Assembly: GCF_024748615.1 (NCBI RefSeq) | Contig: NZ_CP087168.1 | Coordinates: 186,001-250,000 of the forward strand | Direction of reading: 5' to 3' | DNA length: 64,000 nucleotides | DNA from: Pseudomonas sp. B21-048 | GTDB taxonomy: Bacteria; Pseudomonadota; Gammaproteobacteria; Pseudomonadales; Pseudomonadaceae | Shown here: positions 56,281 through 64,000 of the stretch, one piece after another | How positions within the stretch are numbered: the first letter of the stretch is position 1 | How the letters are laid out: each line of letters opens with the position of its first letter | Position numbers and translations under genes: made by a program | The notes under the pieces: generated by a model | The model's input: only the letters and a program-made list of their open reading frames with translations | Told to the model about the DNA's origin: nothing | Databases searched by the model: none

Positions 56281-56425
56281 GTTGGATTCCTTCACGCGTC
56301 AGTCGCCCCAATATGGGGGTGGGCAAGACGGTCTACAAGGGTGAAGTTAAAACTGGCGTTTTCGCCTGGTTTTTGAGCCGCACAGAACAGATGCCAGCCA
56401 GTTAAAGATTGATCACCGCAATTCC

Positions 56426-56512
56426 CTGTGGGAGCGGGCTTGCTCGCGAGGAGGGCATGTCAGTCCACGTCGCCTGACACACTGCATTCGCGGGCAAGCC
56501 CGCCCTCATAGG
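56426..56512. repeat. REP pair, family B variant
   Basis: CTGTGGGAGCGGGCTTGCTC and TTCGCGGGCAAGCCCGCCCT face each other across about 40 bases, in the 375-base gap between gshA and the thioesterase stop. Nothing else is seen in that gap. Confidence 0.8.
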
Positions 56513-56655
56513 TTGCGTACCTTACTGACTGGTATTAGCCGCACAGGCTCACATTTAAAAGCCAACTTCACTCCCTGAATCTGGCTATCGCGCGCGAAGA
56601 AAACTCCGACGCTGCAGTCACAGCGCCGAAATTAACTCAAATTGATGATGGGCGG

Positions 56656-57039
56656 CTACAGGACAGCGAACGTGCCTTGTGCTTTTGCGACGAGTCTGTC
56701 GCCTTGCATCACATCGGCCTCGACCACCAACGTGCGGCGGCCCGGGTGGATCACCCGGGCCGTGCACATCACTTCACCGTCGGCGACGGCGCGGATGTAG
56801 TTGATCTTGCACTCGATGGTTGCGCTCTGCTGGTCAAAGCCGTGGGTGCTGGAACACGCCAGCCCCATGGCAATGTCCACCAGACTGAACAAAGCGCCGC
56901 CGTGCAGTTTGCCGCCGCGATTGCGCAGTTCTGGCTCAAGCGCCAGGGCGACTTGCGCCACCCCGGTTTCCAGACTGTGCAAGCGACATCCCAGCAGCTT
57001 GAAAAACGCGCTTTCGGTCAAGCCAGCCGGGATCTCCAT
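56656..57039 (-). CDS. hotdog-fold thioesterase (PaaI family)
   Basis: This 127-residue protein carries the family motif NRGGKLHGGALFSLVDIAMG, in which the Asp and the HGG turn bind the acyl-CoA thioester, and the typical TIECKINYIRAVADGEV strand. It should hydrolyse acyl- or aryl-CoA thioesters as a tetramer. Its ATG overlaps the tex stop (TGATG), so it is translated with tex. The same order is known from P. aeruginosa (PA5202 next to tex). Confidence 0.88.
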   Translation of the reverse strand: MEIPAGLTESAFFKLLGCRLHSLETGVAQVALALEPELRNRGGKLHGGALFSLVDIAMGLACSSTHGFDQQSATIECKINYIRAVADGEVMCTARVIHPGRRTLVVEADVMQGDRLVAKAQGTFAVL

Positions 57040-59363
57040 CAGCGTTTTTTCAACTGTTTGGCGTTGGCGAACAGCGAGGCCATGGCGTTGTTGGCCGGGG
57101 CCGCTGCCGTGGTTTCCTTACGCGGTGCGGTGTTCTGGGATTGGCGTGGTGCCGAACCCGGACGCGCGCCACGAGCGCCGTCGATCTTCTCGCCCGGGGT
57201 ATCACTCATGCGCATCGACAGGCCAACGCGTTTGCGCGGGATGTCGACTTCCATGACCTTCACTTTGACCACATCACCGGCCTTCACCGCTTCGCGCGGA
57301 TCCTTGATGAACTTCTCCGACAGTGCAGAGATGTGCACCAAACCGTCCTGATGCACGCCGATGTCGACGAACGCGCCGAAGTTGGTCACGTTGGTCACCA
57401 CACCTTCGAGGATCATCCCCAGCTGCAAGTCCTTGAGGTCTTCGACGCCTTCCTGGAACTCGGCGGTCTTGAACTCGGGACGTGGATCGCGGCCGGGTTT
57501 TTCCAGCTCTTGCAGGATGTCGGTGACCGTCGGCAGACCGAACGTTTCGTCGGTGTACTTCTTCGGATCGAGGCGCTTGAGGAAGCTCGCGTCGCCGATC
57601 AGCGAGCGAATGTCGCGATCGGTTTCAGCGGCGATGCGCTGCACCAGCGGATAAGCTTCCGGGTGAACCGCGGACGAATCCAGCGGGTTGTCGCCGTTCA
57701 TGACGCGCAGGAAGCCCGCGGCCTGTTCGAAGGTTTTTTCACCCAGACGCGCAACTTTCTTCAATGCGGCGCGGGTTTTGAACGCGCCATGCTCGTCGCG
57801 GTGGCTGACGATGTTCTGCGCCAGGGTCGCGTTGAGGCCGGAGATGCGCGCCAGCAGCGCCACGGAGGCAGTGTTGACGTCGACGCCGACGGCGTTCACG
57901 CAGTCCTCGACCACCGCGTCCAGGCCGCGTGCCAGTTTCAGCTGCGACACGTCGTGCTGGTACTGGCCGACGCCGATGGATTTCGGATCGATCTTCACCA
58001 ACTCCGCCAGCGGGTCCTGCAAGCGACGGGCAATCGACACCGCGCCACGGATCGACACGTCGAGGTCCGGGAATTCCTTGGAAGCCAGTTCCGACGCCGA
58101 GTAAACCGATGCACCGGCCTCGGAGACCATGACTTTGGTCATCTTCATGGCGGGGTATTTTTTGATCAGCTCGGCAGCAAGCTTGTCGGTTTCGCGGCTG
58201 GCGGTGCCGTTGCCGATGGCGATCAGGTCGACTGAATGCTTGGCGCACAGGGCGGCGAGCACGGCGAGGGTCTGGTCCCACTTGTTGTGCGGTACGTGCG
58301 GGTAAACCGTGGCGTGATCCAGCAGCTTGCCGGTGGCATCGACCACGGCGACCTTGCAACCGGTGCGCAGGCCCGGGTCGAGGCCCAGGGTGGCGCGCGG
58401 GCCGGCCGGGGCCGACAGCAGCAAGTCGTGCAGGTTGTGCGCGAACACGTTGATCGCTTCGGTTTCCGCGCCATCGCGCAGTTCACCCAACAGGTCGGTT
58501 TCCAAGTGGGTGTAGAGCTTGACCTTCCAGGTCCAGCGCACCACTTCGCCCAGCCATTTGTCGGCGGCACGGTTCTGGTTCTGGATGCCGAATTGCTGGC
58601 CGATCATGCCTTCGCACGGGTGCATGGTGCCTGGCAGTTCATCGCCGACTTTCAGCGCGGAACTGAGGATGCCTTCGTTGCGGCCACGGAAAATCGCCAG
58701 CGCGCGGTGCGACGGCATGCTTTTCAGCGGTTCGTCGTGTTCGAAGTAGTCGCGGAACTTGGCGCCTTCCTCTTCTTTGCCGGCGATGACGCGGGCACTT
58801 AGGGTGGCTTCCTGCTTGAGGTAGTTGCGCAACTTGTCCAGCAGGCCCGCGTCTTCGGCGAAGCGTTCCATGAGGATGTACTTGGCGCCTTCAAGGGCGG
58901 CTTTCACATCGGCCACGCCTTTTTCGGCGTCGATGAAGCGCGCGGCTTCGGCTTCAGGGTTCAGGGTCGGGTCGTTGAACAGGCCATCGGCCAGCTCGCC
59001 GAGGCCGGCTTCCAGGGCGATCTGGCCCTTGGTGCGGCGCTTCTGCTTGTACGGCAGGTACAAGTCTTCGAGGCGGGTCTTGGTGTCGGCGAGTTTGATG
59101 TCGCGTTCGAGTTGCGGGGTCAGTTTGCCCTGCTCTTGGATGCTGGCGAGGATGCTGATCCGCCGTTCGTCGAGTTCTCGCAGGTAGCGCAAACGCTCTT
59201 CCAGATGACGCAACTGGATGTCATCGAGGCTGCCGGTCACTTCTTTCCGGTAGCGGGCGATGAAGGGAACGGTAGAGCCTTCATCGAGTAGCGCGACGGC
59301 CGCTTCGACCTGTTGTGGGCGTACACCGAGTTCCTCGGCGATGCGGCTGTTGATGCTGTCCAT
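57039..59363 (-). CDS. tex: Tex family RNA-binding transcription accessory protein
   Basis: The 774-residue protein is full length. It has an N-terminal helical region, a YqgF-like RNase H-fold domain ([21 protein letters not shown], about 325-345), a helix-hairpin-helix region (about 495-560) and a C-terminal S1 domain ([34 protein letters not shown], about 640-675), then a basic tail. Tex binds nucleic acid and affects transcription and stress gene expression. The start at 59363 ([14 protein letters not shown]) is preferred over one five codons upstream. Confidence 0.95.
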   Translation of the reverse strand: MDSINSRIAEELGVRPQQVEAAVALLDEGSTVPFIARYRKEVTGSLDDIQLRHLEERLRYLRELDERRISILASIQEQGKLTPQLERDIKLADTKTRLEDLYLPYKQKRRTKGQIALEAGLGELADGLFNDPTLNPEAEAARFIDAEKGVADVKAALEGAKYILMERFAEDAGLLDKLRNYLKQEATLSARVIAGKEEEGAKFRDYFEHDEPLKSMPSHRALAIFRGRNEGILSSALKVGDELPGTMHPCEGMIGQQFGIQNQNRAADKWLGEVVRWTWKVKLYTHLETDLLGELRDGAETEAINVFAHNLHDLLLSAPAGPRATLGLDPGLRTGCKVAVVDATGKLLDHATVYPHVPHNKWDQTLAVLAALCAKHSVDLIAIGNGTASRETDKLAAELIKKYPAMKMTKVMVSEAGASVYSASELASKEFPDLDVSIRGAVSIARRLQDPLAELVKIDPKSIGVGQYQHDVSQLKLARGLDAVVEDCVNAVGVDVNTASVALLARISGLNATLAQNIVSHRDEHGAFKTRAALKKVARLGEKTFEQAAGFLRVMNGDNPLDSSAVHPEAYPLVQRIAAETDRDIRSLIGDASFLKRLDPKKYTDETFGLPTVTDILQELEKPGRDPRPEFKTAEFQEGVEDLKDLQLGMILEGVVTNVTNFGAFVDIGVHQDGLVHISALSEKFIKDPREAVKAGDVVKVKVMEVDIPRKRVGLSMRMSDTPGEKIDGARGARPGSAPRQSQNTAPRKETTAAAPANNAMASLFANAKQLKKR

Positions 59364-59723
59364 AAAACCACCTGACAAATTGTGAAAGCAGGCTCGCAGG
59401 CGCAGAGATAAGGGCTCGGCGAGTCTGGTTGAGCGGCCTGGCGTGCGCCGCTACCTGAGCCAACAGGCTTCCCGTTGACCCGTGAAATCGAACAATTACT
59501 GCCGGCGCCATGAAAAAAAAGCGGCTGCTTGCAGTAACGATCAGACGTTGCCTGACACAAAAGGCCGCGCATTATAACCAGCGTTCTGTCCATTCGGGGG
59601 CATCGCGGGTTGTAGGCACAATGCCCGGTTTTCTGGCGGTGAAGGAAAAATCTGCTAACAATGCACACGGTGCGTATAACGGCAGCTACGCCATAATGCG
59701 CGCCGAGATCAAAGGAGCATCCA
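59364..59723. promoter_or_regulatory. divergent tex / ompR control region
   Basis: This 360-base gap has no gene. An A-run (59513-59520) reads as TTTTTTTT toward tex. GTGCGTATAACGGC (59670-59683) holds a TATAAC -10-like box 45 bases before ompR. The ompR ribosome site AAAGGAG ends it. No operator is obvious. Confidence 0.4.
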
Positions 59724-60464
59724 ATGAGCAGCACTGCAAACATTGCTGAAGGCGAAAAAATTCTTATTGTTGACGACGATCCTGGGCTGAGCAGCCTGCT
59801 GGAACGCTTTTTCGTCAGCAAGGGCTACCGTGCCCGCGCCGTCCCGAACACCGAACAAATGGACCGCCTGCTGGCGCGTGAAGTGTTCAACCTGGTCGTC
59901 CTTGACCTGATGCTGCCCGGCGAAGACGGCCTGACCGCTTGCCGCCGCCTGCGCACGGCGAACAATCAGATTCCGATCATCATGCTCACCGCCAAGGGCG
60001 ATGAACTCAGCCGCATCAAGGGCCTTGAACTGGGCGCCGACGATTACCTGGCCAAGCCGTTCAACCCGGACGAACTGATGGCTCGGGTCAAAGCGGTTTT
60101 GCGTCGTCAGGCGGCACCGGTGCCAGGCGCCCCGGGCAGCGAAGACGAAAGCGTGACCTTCGGTGACTACGAACTGTCCCTGGCCACCCGCGAACTCAAG
60201 CGCGGCGACGAAGTGCACATGCTCACCACCGGTGAGTTCGCGGTGCTCAAGGCGTTGGTCATGAATGCGCGTCAACCACTGACCCGCGACAAATTGATGA
60301 ATCTGGCCCGTGGTCGCGAGTGGGATGCCCTAGAGCGTTCCATCGATGTGCAGATTTCCCGTCTGCGCCGGATGATCGAGCCCGATCCGTCCAAACCGCG
60401 CTACATCCAGACCGTCTGGGGCGTGGGTTACGTGTTCGTTCCGGATGGCGCCGCCACGAAGTGA
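59724..60464 (+). CDS. ompR: OmpR-family response regulator (AmgR/OmpR)
   Basis: Response regulator of 246 residues: acidic pocket DDD (17-19), phosphoacceptor D61 in VVLDLMLPGEDG, K110 region DDYLAKPFNPDEL, and a C-terminal winged helix ending RYIQTVWGVGYVFVPDG. The P. aeruginosa counterpart (PA5200, AmgR) guards the envelope and gives aminoglycoside tolerance. Partner envZ follows after 115 bases containing a REP-like hairpin, so the kinase may be made at a lower level. Confidence 0.93.
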   Translation: MSSTANIAEGEKILIVDDDPGLSSLLERFFVSKGYRARAVPNTEQMDRLLAREVFNLVVLDLMLPGEDGLTACRRLRTANNQIPIIMLTAKGDELSRIKGLELGADDYLAKPFNPDELMARVKAVLRRQAAPVPGAPGSEDESVTFGDYELSLATRELKRGDEVHMLTTGEFAVLKALVMNARQPLTRDKLMNLARGREWDALERSIDVQISRLRRMIEPDPSKPRYIQTVWGVGYVFVPDGAATK

Positions 60465-60473
60465 TCGGTGATT

Positions 60474-60562
60474 TGTAGGAGCGGGTCTTGCGGGTAACGG
60501 GTCAGATGGCCTTTCCCGCAGACTCGCGATCCGCAATATGCGAGCATCGCTCGCTCCTGCAA
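60474..60562. repeat. degenerate REP-like element between ompR and envZ
   Basis: TTTGTAGGAGCGGGTCTTGC at the left and GCGAGCATCGCTCGCTCCTG at the right form an imperfect inverted pair, a decayed family-B element inside the two-component operon. Confidence 0.65.
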
Positions 60563-60579
60563 GTGTGTAGCGGTTATCC

Positions 60580-61893
60580 ATGAAAACCCCTGTTTGGTTC
60601 CCCCAGAGCTTCTTCTCCCGCACCCTGTGGCTGGTGCTGATCGTCGTCCTGTTCTCCAAGGCGCTGACCCTGGTTTATCTGTTGATGAACGAAGACGTGC
60701 TGGTGGATCGCCAATACAGCCACGGCGTCGCCCTGACGCTGCGCGCCTATTGGGCCGCCGATGAAGAAAACCGCACTAAAATCGCCGATGCCGCGACCCT
60801 GATCCGGGTGGTGGGTGCCGGTGTGCCGGAAGGCGAACAGCACTGGCCCTACAGCGAGATTTACCAACGACAAATGCAGGCCGAACTGGGTGCCGACACC
60901 GAAGTGCGATTACGCATGCACTCACCGCCGGCGCTATGGGTCCGGGCGCCCAGCCTGGGTGATGGCTGGCTGAAAGTACCGCTGTATCCGCACCCATTGC
61001 GTGGCCAGAAAATCTGGAACGTGCTCGGCTGGTTCCTCGCCATTGGTCTGCTATCCACCGCCTCGGCATGGATCTTCGTCAGCCAGCTCAATCAACCGCT
61101 CAAACGTCTGGTCTATGCCGCAAGGCAACTCGGTCAGGGCCGCAGCGTGCGCCTGCCGATCAGCGATACGCCGAGCGAGATGACCGAGGTTTATCGCGCC
61201 TTCAACCAAATGGCTGAAGACGTCGAACAGGCGGGGCGCGAACGGGAACTGATGCTGGCCGGGGTCTCCCACGATCTGCGCACGCCCCTGACCCGTTTGC
61301 GACTTTCCCTGGAACTGATGGGCGCTCACACGGACCTGACGGACGACATGATCCGCGACATCGAAGACATGGACGCGATTCTCGATCAATTCCTGGCGTT
61401 CATTCGTGACGGACGTGACGAGTCGGTGGAAGACGTGGACCTGAGCGATCTGGTTCGCGAAGTCGCCGCGCCGTACAACCAGAACGAAGAAAAAGTGCAC
61501 TTGCGCCTGGAGCCGATCCAGCCGTTCCCGTTGCGTCGGGTGTCGATGAAGCGGCTGCTGAACAACCTCATTGGTAATGCTCTGCATCACGCCGGCAGCG
61601 GGGTGGAAGTGGCGGCTTATGTGTCCGGGGATACGAGTGCGCCGTATGTGGTCCTGAGTGTCATGGACCGTGGGGCAGGGATCGATCCGTCGGAACTGGA
61701 GGCGATCTTCAACCCGTTCACCCGTGGCGATCGGGCCCGGGGCGGGAAGGGGACCGGGTTGGGCTTGGCGATTGTGAAGCGGATCGCTTCGATGCATGGC
61801 GGGAATGTCGAGCTGCGCAACCGGTCCGGTGGTGGGCTGGAAGCGCGGGTACGGTTGCCGCTTGGGTTGATGTTGCCGAGGGATGCGGTTTAG
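60580..61893 (+). CDS. envZ: EnvZ-family sensor histidine kinase (AmgS/EnvZ)
   Basis: Inner-membrane sensor of 437 residues. It has a first membrane helix (about 15-37), a periplasmic region of about 110 residues, a second helix (about 146-166), a HAMP domain, the dimerisation/phosphoacceptor helix with H231 in GVSHDLRTPLTRLRL, and the ATPase domain with N box NNLIGNALHHAG, G1 DRGAGI and G2 GGKGTGLGLAIV. It phosphorylates the OmpR-type protein upstream. The ribosome site is weak. Confidence 0.93.
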   Translation: MKTPVWFPQSFFSRTLWLVLIVVLFSKALTLVYLLMNEDVLVDRQYSHGVALTLRAYWAADEENRTKIADAATLIRVVGAGVPEGEQHWPYSEIYQRQMQAELGADTEVRLRMHSPPALWVRAPSLGDGWLKVPLYPHPLRGQKIWNVLGWFLAIGLLSTASAWIFVSQLNQPLKRLVYAARQLGQGRSVRLPISDTPSEMTEVYRAFNQMAEDVEQAGRERELMLAGVSHDLRTPLTRLRLSLELMGAHTDLTDDMIRDIEDMDAILDQFLAFIRDGRDESVEDVDLSDLVREVAAPYNQNEEKVHLRLEPIQPFPLRRVSMKRLLNNLIGNALHHAGSGVEVAAYVSGDTSAPYVVLSVMDRGAGIDPSELEAIFNPFTRGDRARGGKGTGLGLAIVKRIASMHGGNVELRNRSGGGLEARVRLPLGLMLPRDAV

Positions 61894-61976
61894 AAGCAGC
61901 TACAAGCTACAAGCTAAAGCGGCTTTTACTTGCCGCTTGAAACTTGAAACTTGAAACTTGTAGCTTGAAGCTGCTT
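61894..61976. terminator. bidirectional terminator with short tandem repeats
   Basis: AAGCAGC (61894-61900) pairs with GCTGCTT (61970-61976), with further pairing of ACAAGCTACAAGCT with the AGCTTG/ACTTGTAGC part and an inner AGCGGC/GCCGCT stem. The right arm holds ACTTGAA three times. It lies exactly between convergent envZ and rimK and ends in TTTTTA. Confidence 0.75.
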
Positions 61977-61977
61977 T

Positions 61978-62883
61978 TTAGCCTTTGCCTTTGGTCCGCG
62001 TCATATTCGGCCCACCATTCTTCTCCAGATGCTCAATGATGATCCCCGCCACGTTCTTCCCGGTGGTGGTTTCAATCCCTTCAAGCCCCGGCGACGAGTT
62101 CACTTCCATCACCAGCGGCCCATGATTGGAGCGCAGGATATCCACCCCCGCCACCGCCAACCCCATGACCTTCGCCGCACGCAACGCGGTCATGCGTTCT
62201 TCCGGCGTGATCTTGATCAGGCTCGCACTGCCACCGCGATGCAGGTTGGAGCGAAACTCCCCCGGCTTGGCCTGGCGCTTCATCGCCGCGATCACCTTGT
62301 CGCCGACCACAAAACAGCGAATGTCCGCACCACCGGCTTCCTTGATGTATTCCTGAACCATGATGTTCTGTTTCAGGCCCATGAAAGCTTCGATCACCGA
62401 CTCCGCCGCCGTCGCGGTTTCACACAGCACCACACCGATGCCTTGGGTGCCTTCCAGCACCTTGATCACCAGCGGTGCGCCGTTGACCATCTCGATCAAG
62501 TCGGGAATGTCATCCGGGGAGTGGGCAAAACCGGTGACCGGCAAACCGATCCCTCGGCGCGACAGCAATTGCAGCGACCGCAGTTTGTCTCGCGAACGAG
62601 CGATGGCCACCGATTCGTTGAGTGGAAACACCCCCATCATTTCGAACTGGCGCAGCACCGCGCAGCCATAAAACGTTACCGAAGCACCAATCCGCGGGAT
62701 CACTGCATCGAAACCCTCCAGCGGTTTGCCTCGGTAGTGGATCTGCGGTTTGTGGCTGGCAATGTTCATGTAGGCGCGCAAGGTGTCGATCACCACCATT
62801 TCATGGCCACGCTCCATACCGGCTTCGACCAGACGACGGGTGGAATACAGACGCGGGTTCCGCGACAGCACAGCGATCTTCAT
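61978..62883 (-). CDS. rimK: RimK, ATP-dependent glutamate ligase for ribosomal protein S6
   Basis: ATP-grasp enzyme of 301 residues that adds glutamates to the C-terminus of ribosomal protein S6; in Pseudomonas it remodels the ribosome for lifestyle change. [18 protein letters not shown], the ATP-binding [17 protein letters not shown] and the metal site [13 protein letters not shown] are present. It overlaps the rimB start by four bases... more exactly, the rimB stop region overlaps its ATG, so the pair rimB-rimK is translated together. Confidence 0.95.
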   Translation of the reverse strand: MKIAVLSRNPRLYSTRRLVEAGMERGHEMVVIDTLRAYMNIASHKPQIHYRGKPLEGFDAVIPRIGASVTFYGCAVLRQFEMMGVFPLNESVAIARSRDKLRSLQLLSRRGIGLPVTGFAHSPDDIPDLIEMVNGAPLVIKVLEGTQGIGVVLCETATAAESVIEAFMGLKQNIMVQEYIKEAGGADIRCFVVGDKVIAAMKRQAKPGEFRSNLHRGGSASLIKITPEERMTALRAAKVMGLAVAGVDILRSNHGPLVMEVNSSPGLEGIETTTGKNVAGIIIEHLEKNGGPNMTRTKGKG

Positions 62884-63359
62884 GCAACACCTGTGGAGAA
62901 GGTAGATACCGGGAACACCGGCTTGTCTTGTACATATTTAATGCCCGGATTGACCACCAACTGGCCGTCTATCAGGGCTTTGGAACCGAGTAACAGGCGA
63001 TAACGCATGGACTTGCGGCAGGCGAGGGTGAATTCGACCCGCCAGACCCGATCACCGAGGGCCAGGGTGGTGCTGACCACATAGCGCATCTGCGTGTGGC
63101 CGTTGGAGCTTTTAATGGTTTTCCTCGTTACCAGCGGAGCTTCGCAACGCCGGTGACGCAGTTGCACCACCGTGCCCAGGTGCGCAGTGAAGCGCACCCA
63201 TTGTTCGCCGTCGCGCTCGAACGGCTCGATATCGGTGGCGTGCAGGCTGGAGGTGCTGGCGCCGGTGTCGATTTTTGCGCGAAGGCCCGCGACTCCCAAA
63301 TCCGGGAGCGCCACCCACTCGCGCAGACCGATAACGGTCAAATGATCAAATGTCTTCAA
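62880..63359 (-). CDS. rimB: RimB, retropepsin-like protease (DUF785) partner of RimK
   Basis: The 159-residue protein has the aspartic-protease-like motif [12 protein letters not shown] (about residue 31) and the DUF785 features WVRFTAHLG and [17 protein letters not shown]. In Pseudomonas RimB removes RimK-added glutamates from S6. Often annotated as an ATP-dependent zinc protease, but the DTGA motif argues for a retropepsin fold. It is upstream of rimK with a 4-base overlap (ATGA). Confidence 0.9.
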   Translation of the reverse strand: MKTFDHLTVIGLREWVALPDLGVAGLRAKIDTGASTSSLHATDIEPFERDGEQWVRFTAHLGTVVQLRHRRCEAPLVTRKTIKSSNGHTQMRYVVSTTLALGDRVWRVEFTLACRKSMRYRLLLGSKALIDGQLVVNPGIKYVQDKPVFPVSTFSTGVA

Positions 63360-63571
63360 AAGTGCTCAATCGGTAAAAACCGCTCTGGCCGCGTGCGGCT
63401 GAATCCGCGGTATTCACGCAGAATAATGGGTAAAAGGCGACAGATATCTACTGCCTGGATTTCCATCCCTCACTGGCGGGGAATGCCTGCATTCTAATCC
63501 AGAGTGTGATGATTCATGGCACGACAGAAACGGTAGTACAGTTCATCGATATTTCAGAATGAGGTCATCCG

Positions 63572-63979
63572 ATGGCACAAAAAAGCGAAGAGGACGACAA
63601 GGTTCGTCTCGATAAATGGTTGTGGGCCGCGCGTTTTTATAAAACACGTGCCTTGGCCAAGGCCGCGATTGAGAGTGGCAAGGTGCATTGCCGGGGCGAG
63701 CGCTGCAAGCCGGGCAAGGAACCGAGGATCGGCGACGAATTTCAGATTCGCACCGGCTTCGAGGAGCGCACGGTGGTGGTCCAGGCGCTGTCGATCGTGC
63801 GCCGTGGCGCGCCGGAGGCTCAGGCCCTGTATGCCGAAACCGAAGCCAGCGTCGCCAAACGTGAAGCGGCTGCGGCCATGCGCAAGGCCGGGGCGTTGGG
63901 CGTGAGTACCGATGGCAAACCGAGCAAGAAGCAGCGCCGGGATCTGTTCAAGTTTCGCGGTAACAGCAACGACGAGTAG
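63572..63979 (+). CDS. hslR: Hsp15, heat-shock S4-domain ribosome-recycling protein
   Basis: This 135-residue protein opens with an S4 RNA-binding domain (VRLDKWLWAARFYKTRALAK ... GKVHCRGERCKPG, residues 11-55) and ends in a basic tail (KPSKKQRRDLFKFRG). Hsp15 binds blocked 50S subunits carrying nascent chains after heat stress. GAGGT precedes the ATG. It is divergent from rimB; hslO usually follows beyond the window edge. Confidence 0.93.
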   Translation: MAQKSEEDDKVRLDKWLWAARFYKTRALAKAAIESGKVHCRGERCKPGKEPRIGDEFQIRTGFEERTVVVQALSIVRRGAPEAQALYAETEASVAKREAAAAMRKAGALGVSTDGKPSKKQRRDLFKFRGNSNDE

Positions 63980-64000
63980 TGACCGCCGGCAAGCCCAGAC

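Overview
The window reads as the chromosome of a Pseudomonas of the fluorescens group. The evidence is high-GC coding sequence, protein sequences close to known Pseudomonas families throughout, and many copies of two palindromic intergenic repeats typical of this group. Two gene orders match my memory of P. aeruginosa: gabD-gabT with desA and the sulfate transporter (around PA0265-PA0286), and gshA-thioesterase-tex-ompR/envZ-rimK-rimB-hslR (around PA5195-PA5203). No genome comparison was run, so species and synteny statements are recognition, not alignment.

Layout. 1-3.5 kb: a cut-off unknown gene, a DMT exporter, a short-chain dehydrogenase with a divergent MerR regulator, and tRNA-Arg(CCG). 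3.8-9.2 kb: gabDT (GABA catabolism), a receiver-HDOD regulator and a PAS-GGDEF cyclase. 9.4-15.4 kb: desA, a degraded membrane ORF, then oscA-sbp-cysTWA for sulfate uptake. 15.5-18.5 kb: DUF962/Mpo1-like protein, a Crp-family regulator, a receiver-only response regulator and an AraC regulator. 18.6-20.6 kb: a rearranged scar with a truncated desaturase, an AT-richer small gene with an avidin-like pattern, and unassigned debris. 20.7-24.2 kb: hydrolase, unusual sigma54 activator-like ATPase, metQ, and an AAA ATPase broken by an internal deletion. 24.4-29.6 kb: a two-adaptor RND efflux operon (triABC-like). 29.6-34.3 kb: methyltransferase, DUF3077 protein, a structured RNA resembling C4 antisense RNA, and an RHS/TccC-like protein whose C-terminus is a phosphodiester-glycosidase (NAGPA) domain. 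34.3-41 kb: metQNI, an FMN monooxygenase and two SfnB-type oxidoreductases. 41-47 kb: unknown beta-rich protein, cystine importer tcyJLN, D-cysteine desulfhydrase and divergent serine acetyltransferase. 47-51 kb: small membrane protein, aldo/keto reductase, XRE-ImmA/IrrE protein and a partner gene interrupted by an in-frame TGA. 51-54.4 kb: tauABCD. 54.7-64 kb: gshA through hslR.

How it fits together. A large share of the window serves sulfur: sulfate import, methionine-type import, desulfonation-type monooxygenases, cystine import and cysteine turnover, taurine use, and glutathione synthesis. Several of these units have AT-rich inverted repeats upstream that could be CysB-type sites. The accessory interest lies in the RHS-NAGPA protein with its upstream structured RNA, the XRE-ImmA module with an interrupted partner, the avidin-like ORF in the scar, and the activator-like ATPase lacking both the GAFTGA loop and a recognisable DNA-binding domain. 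At least four genes are broken (10.8, 18.6, 23.5 and 50.1 kb).
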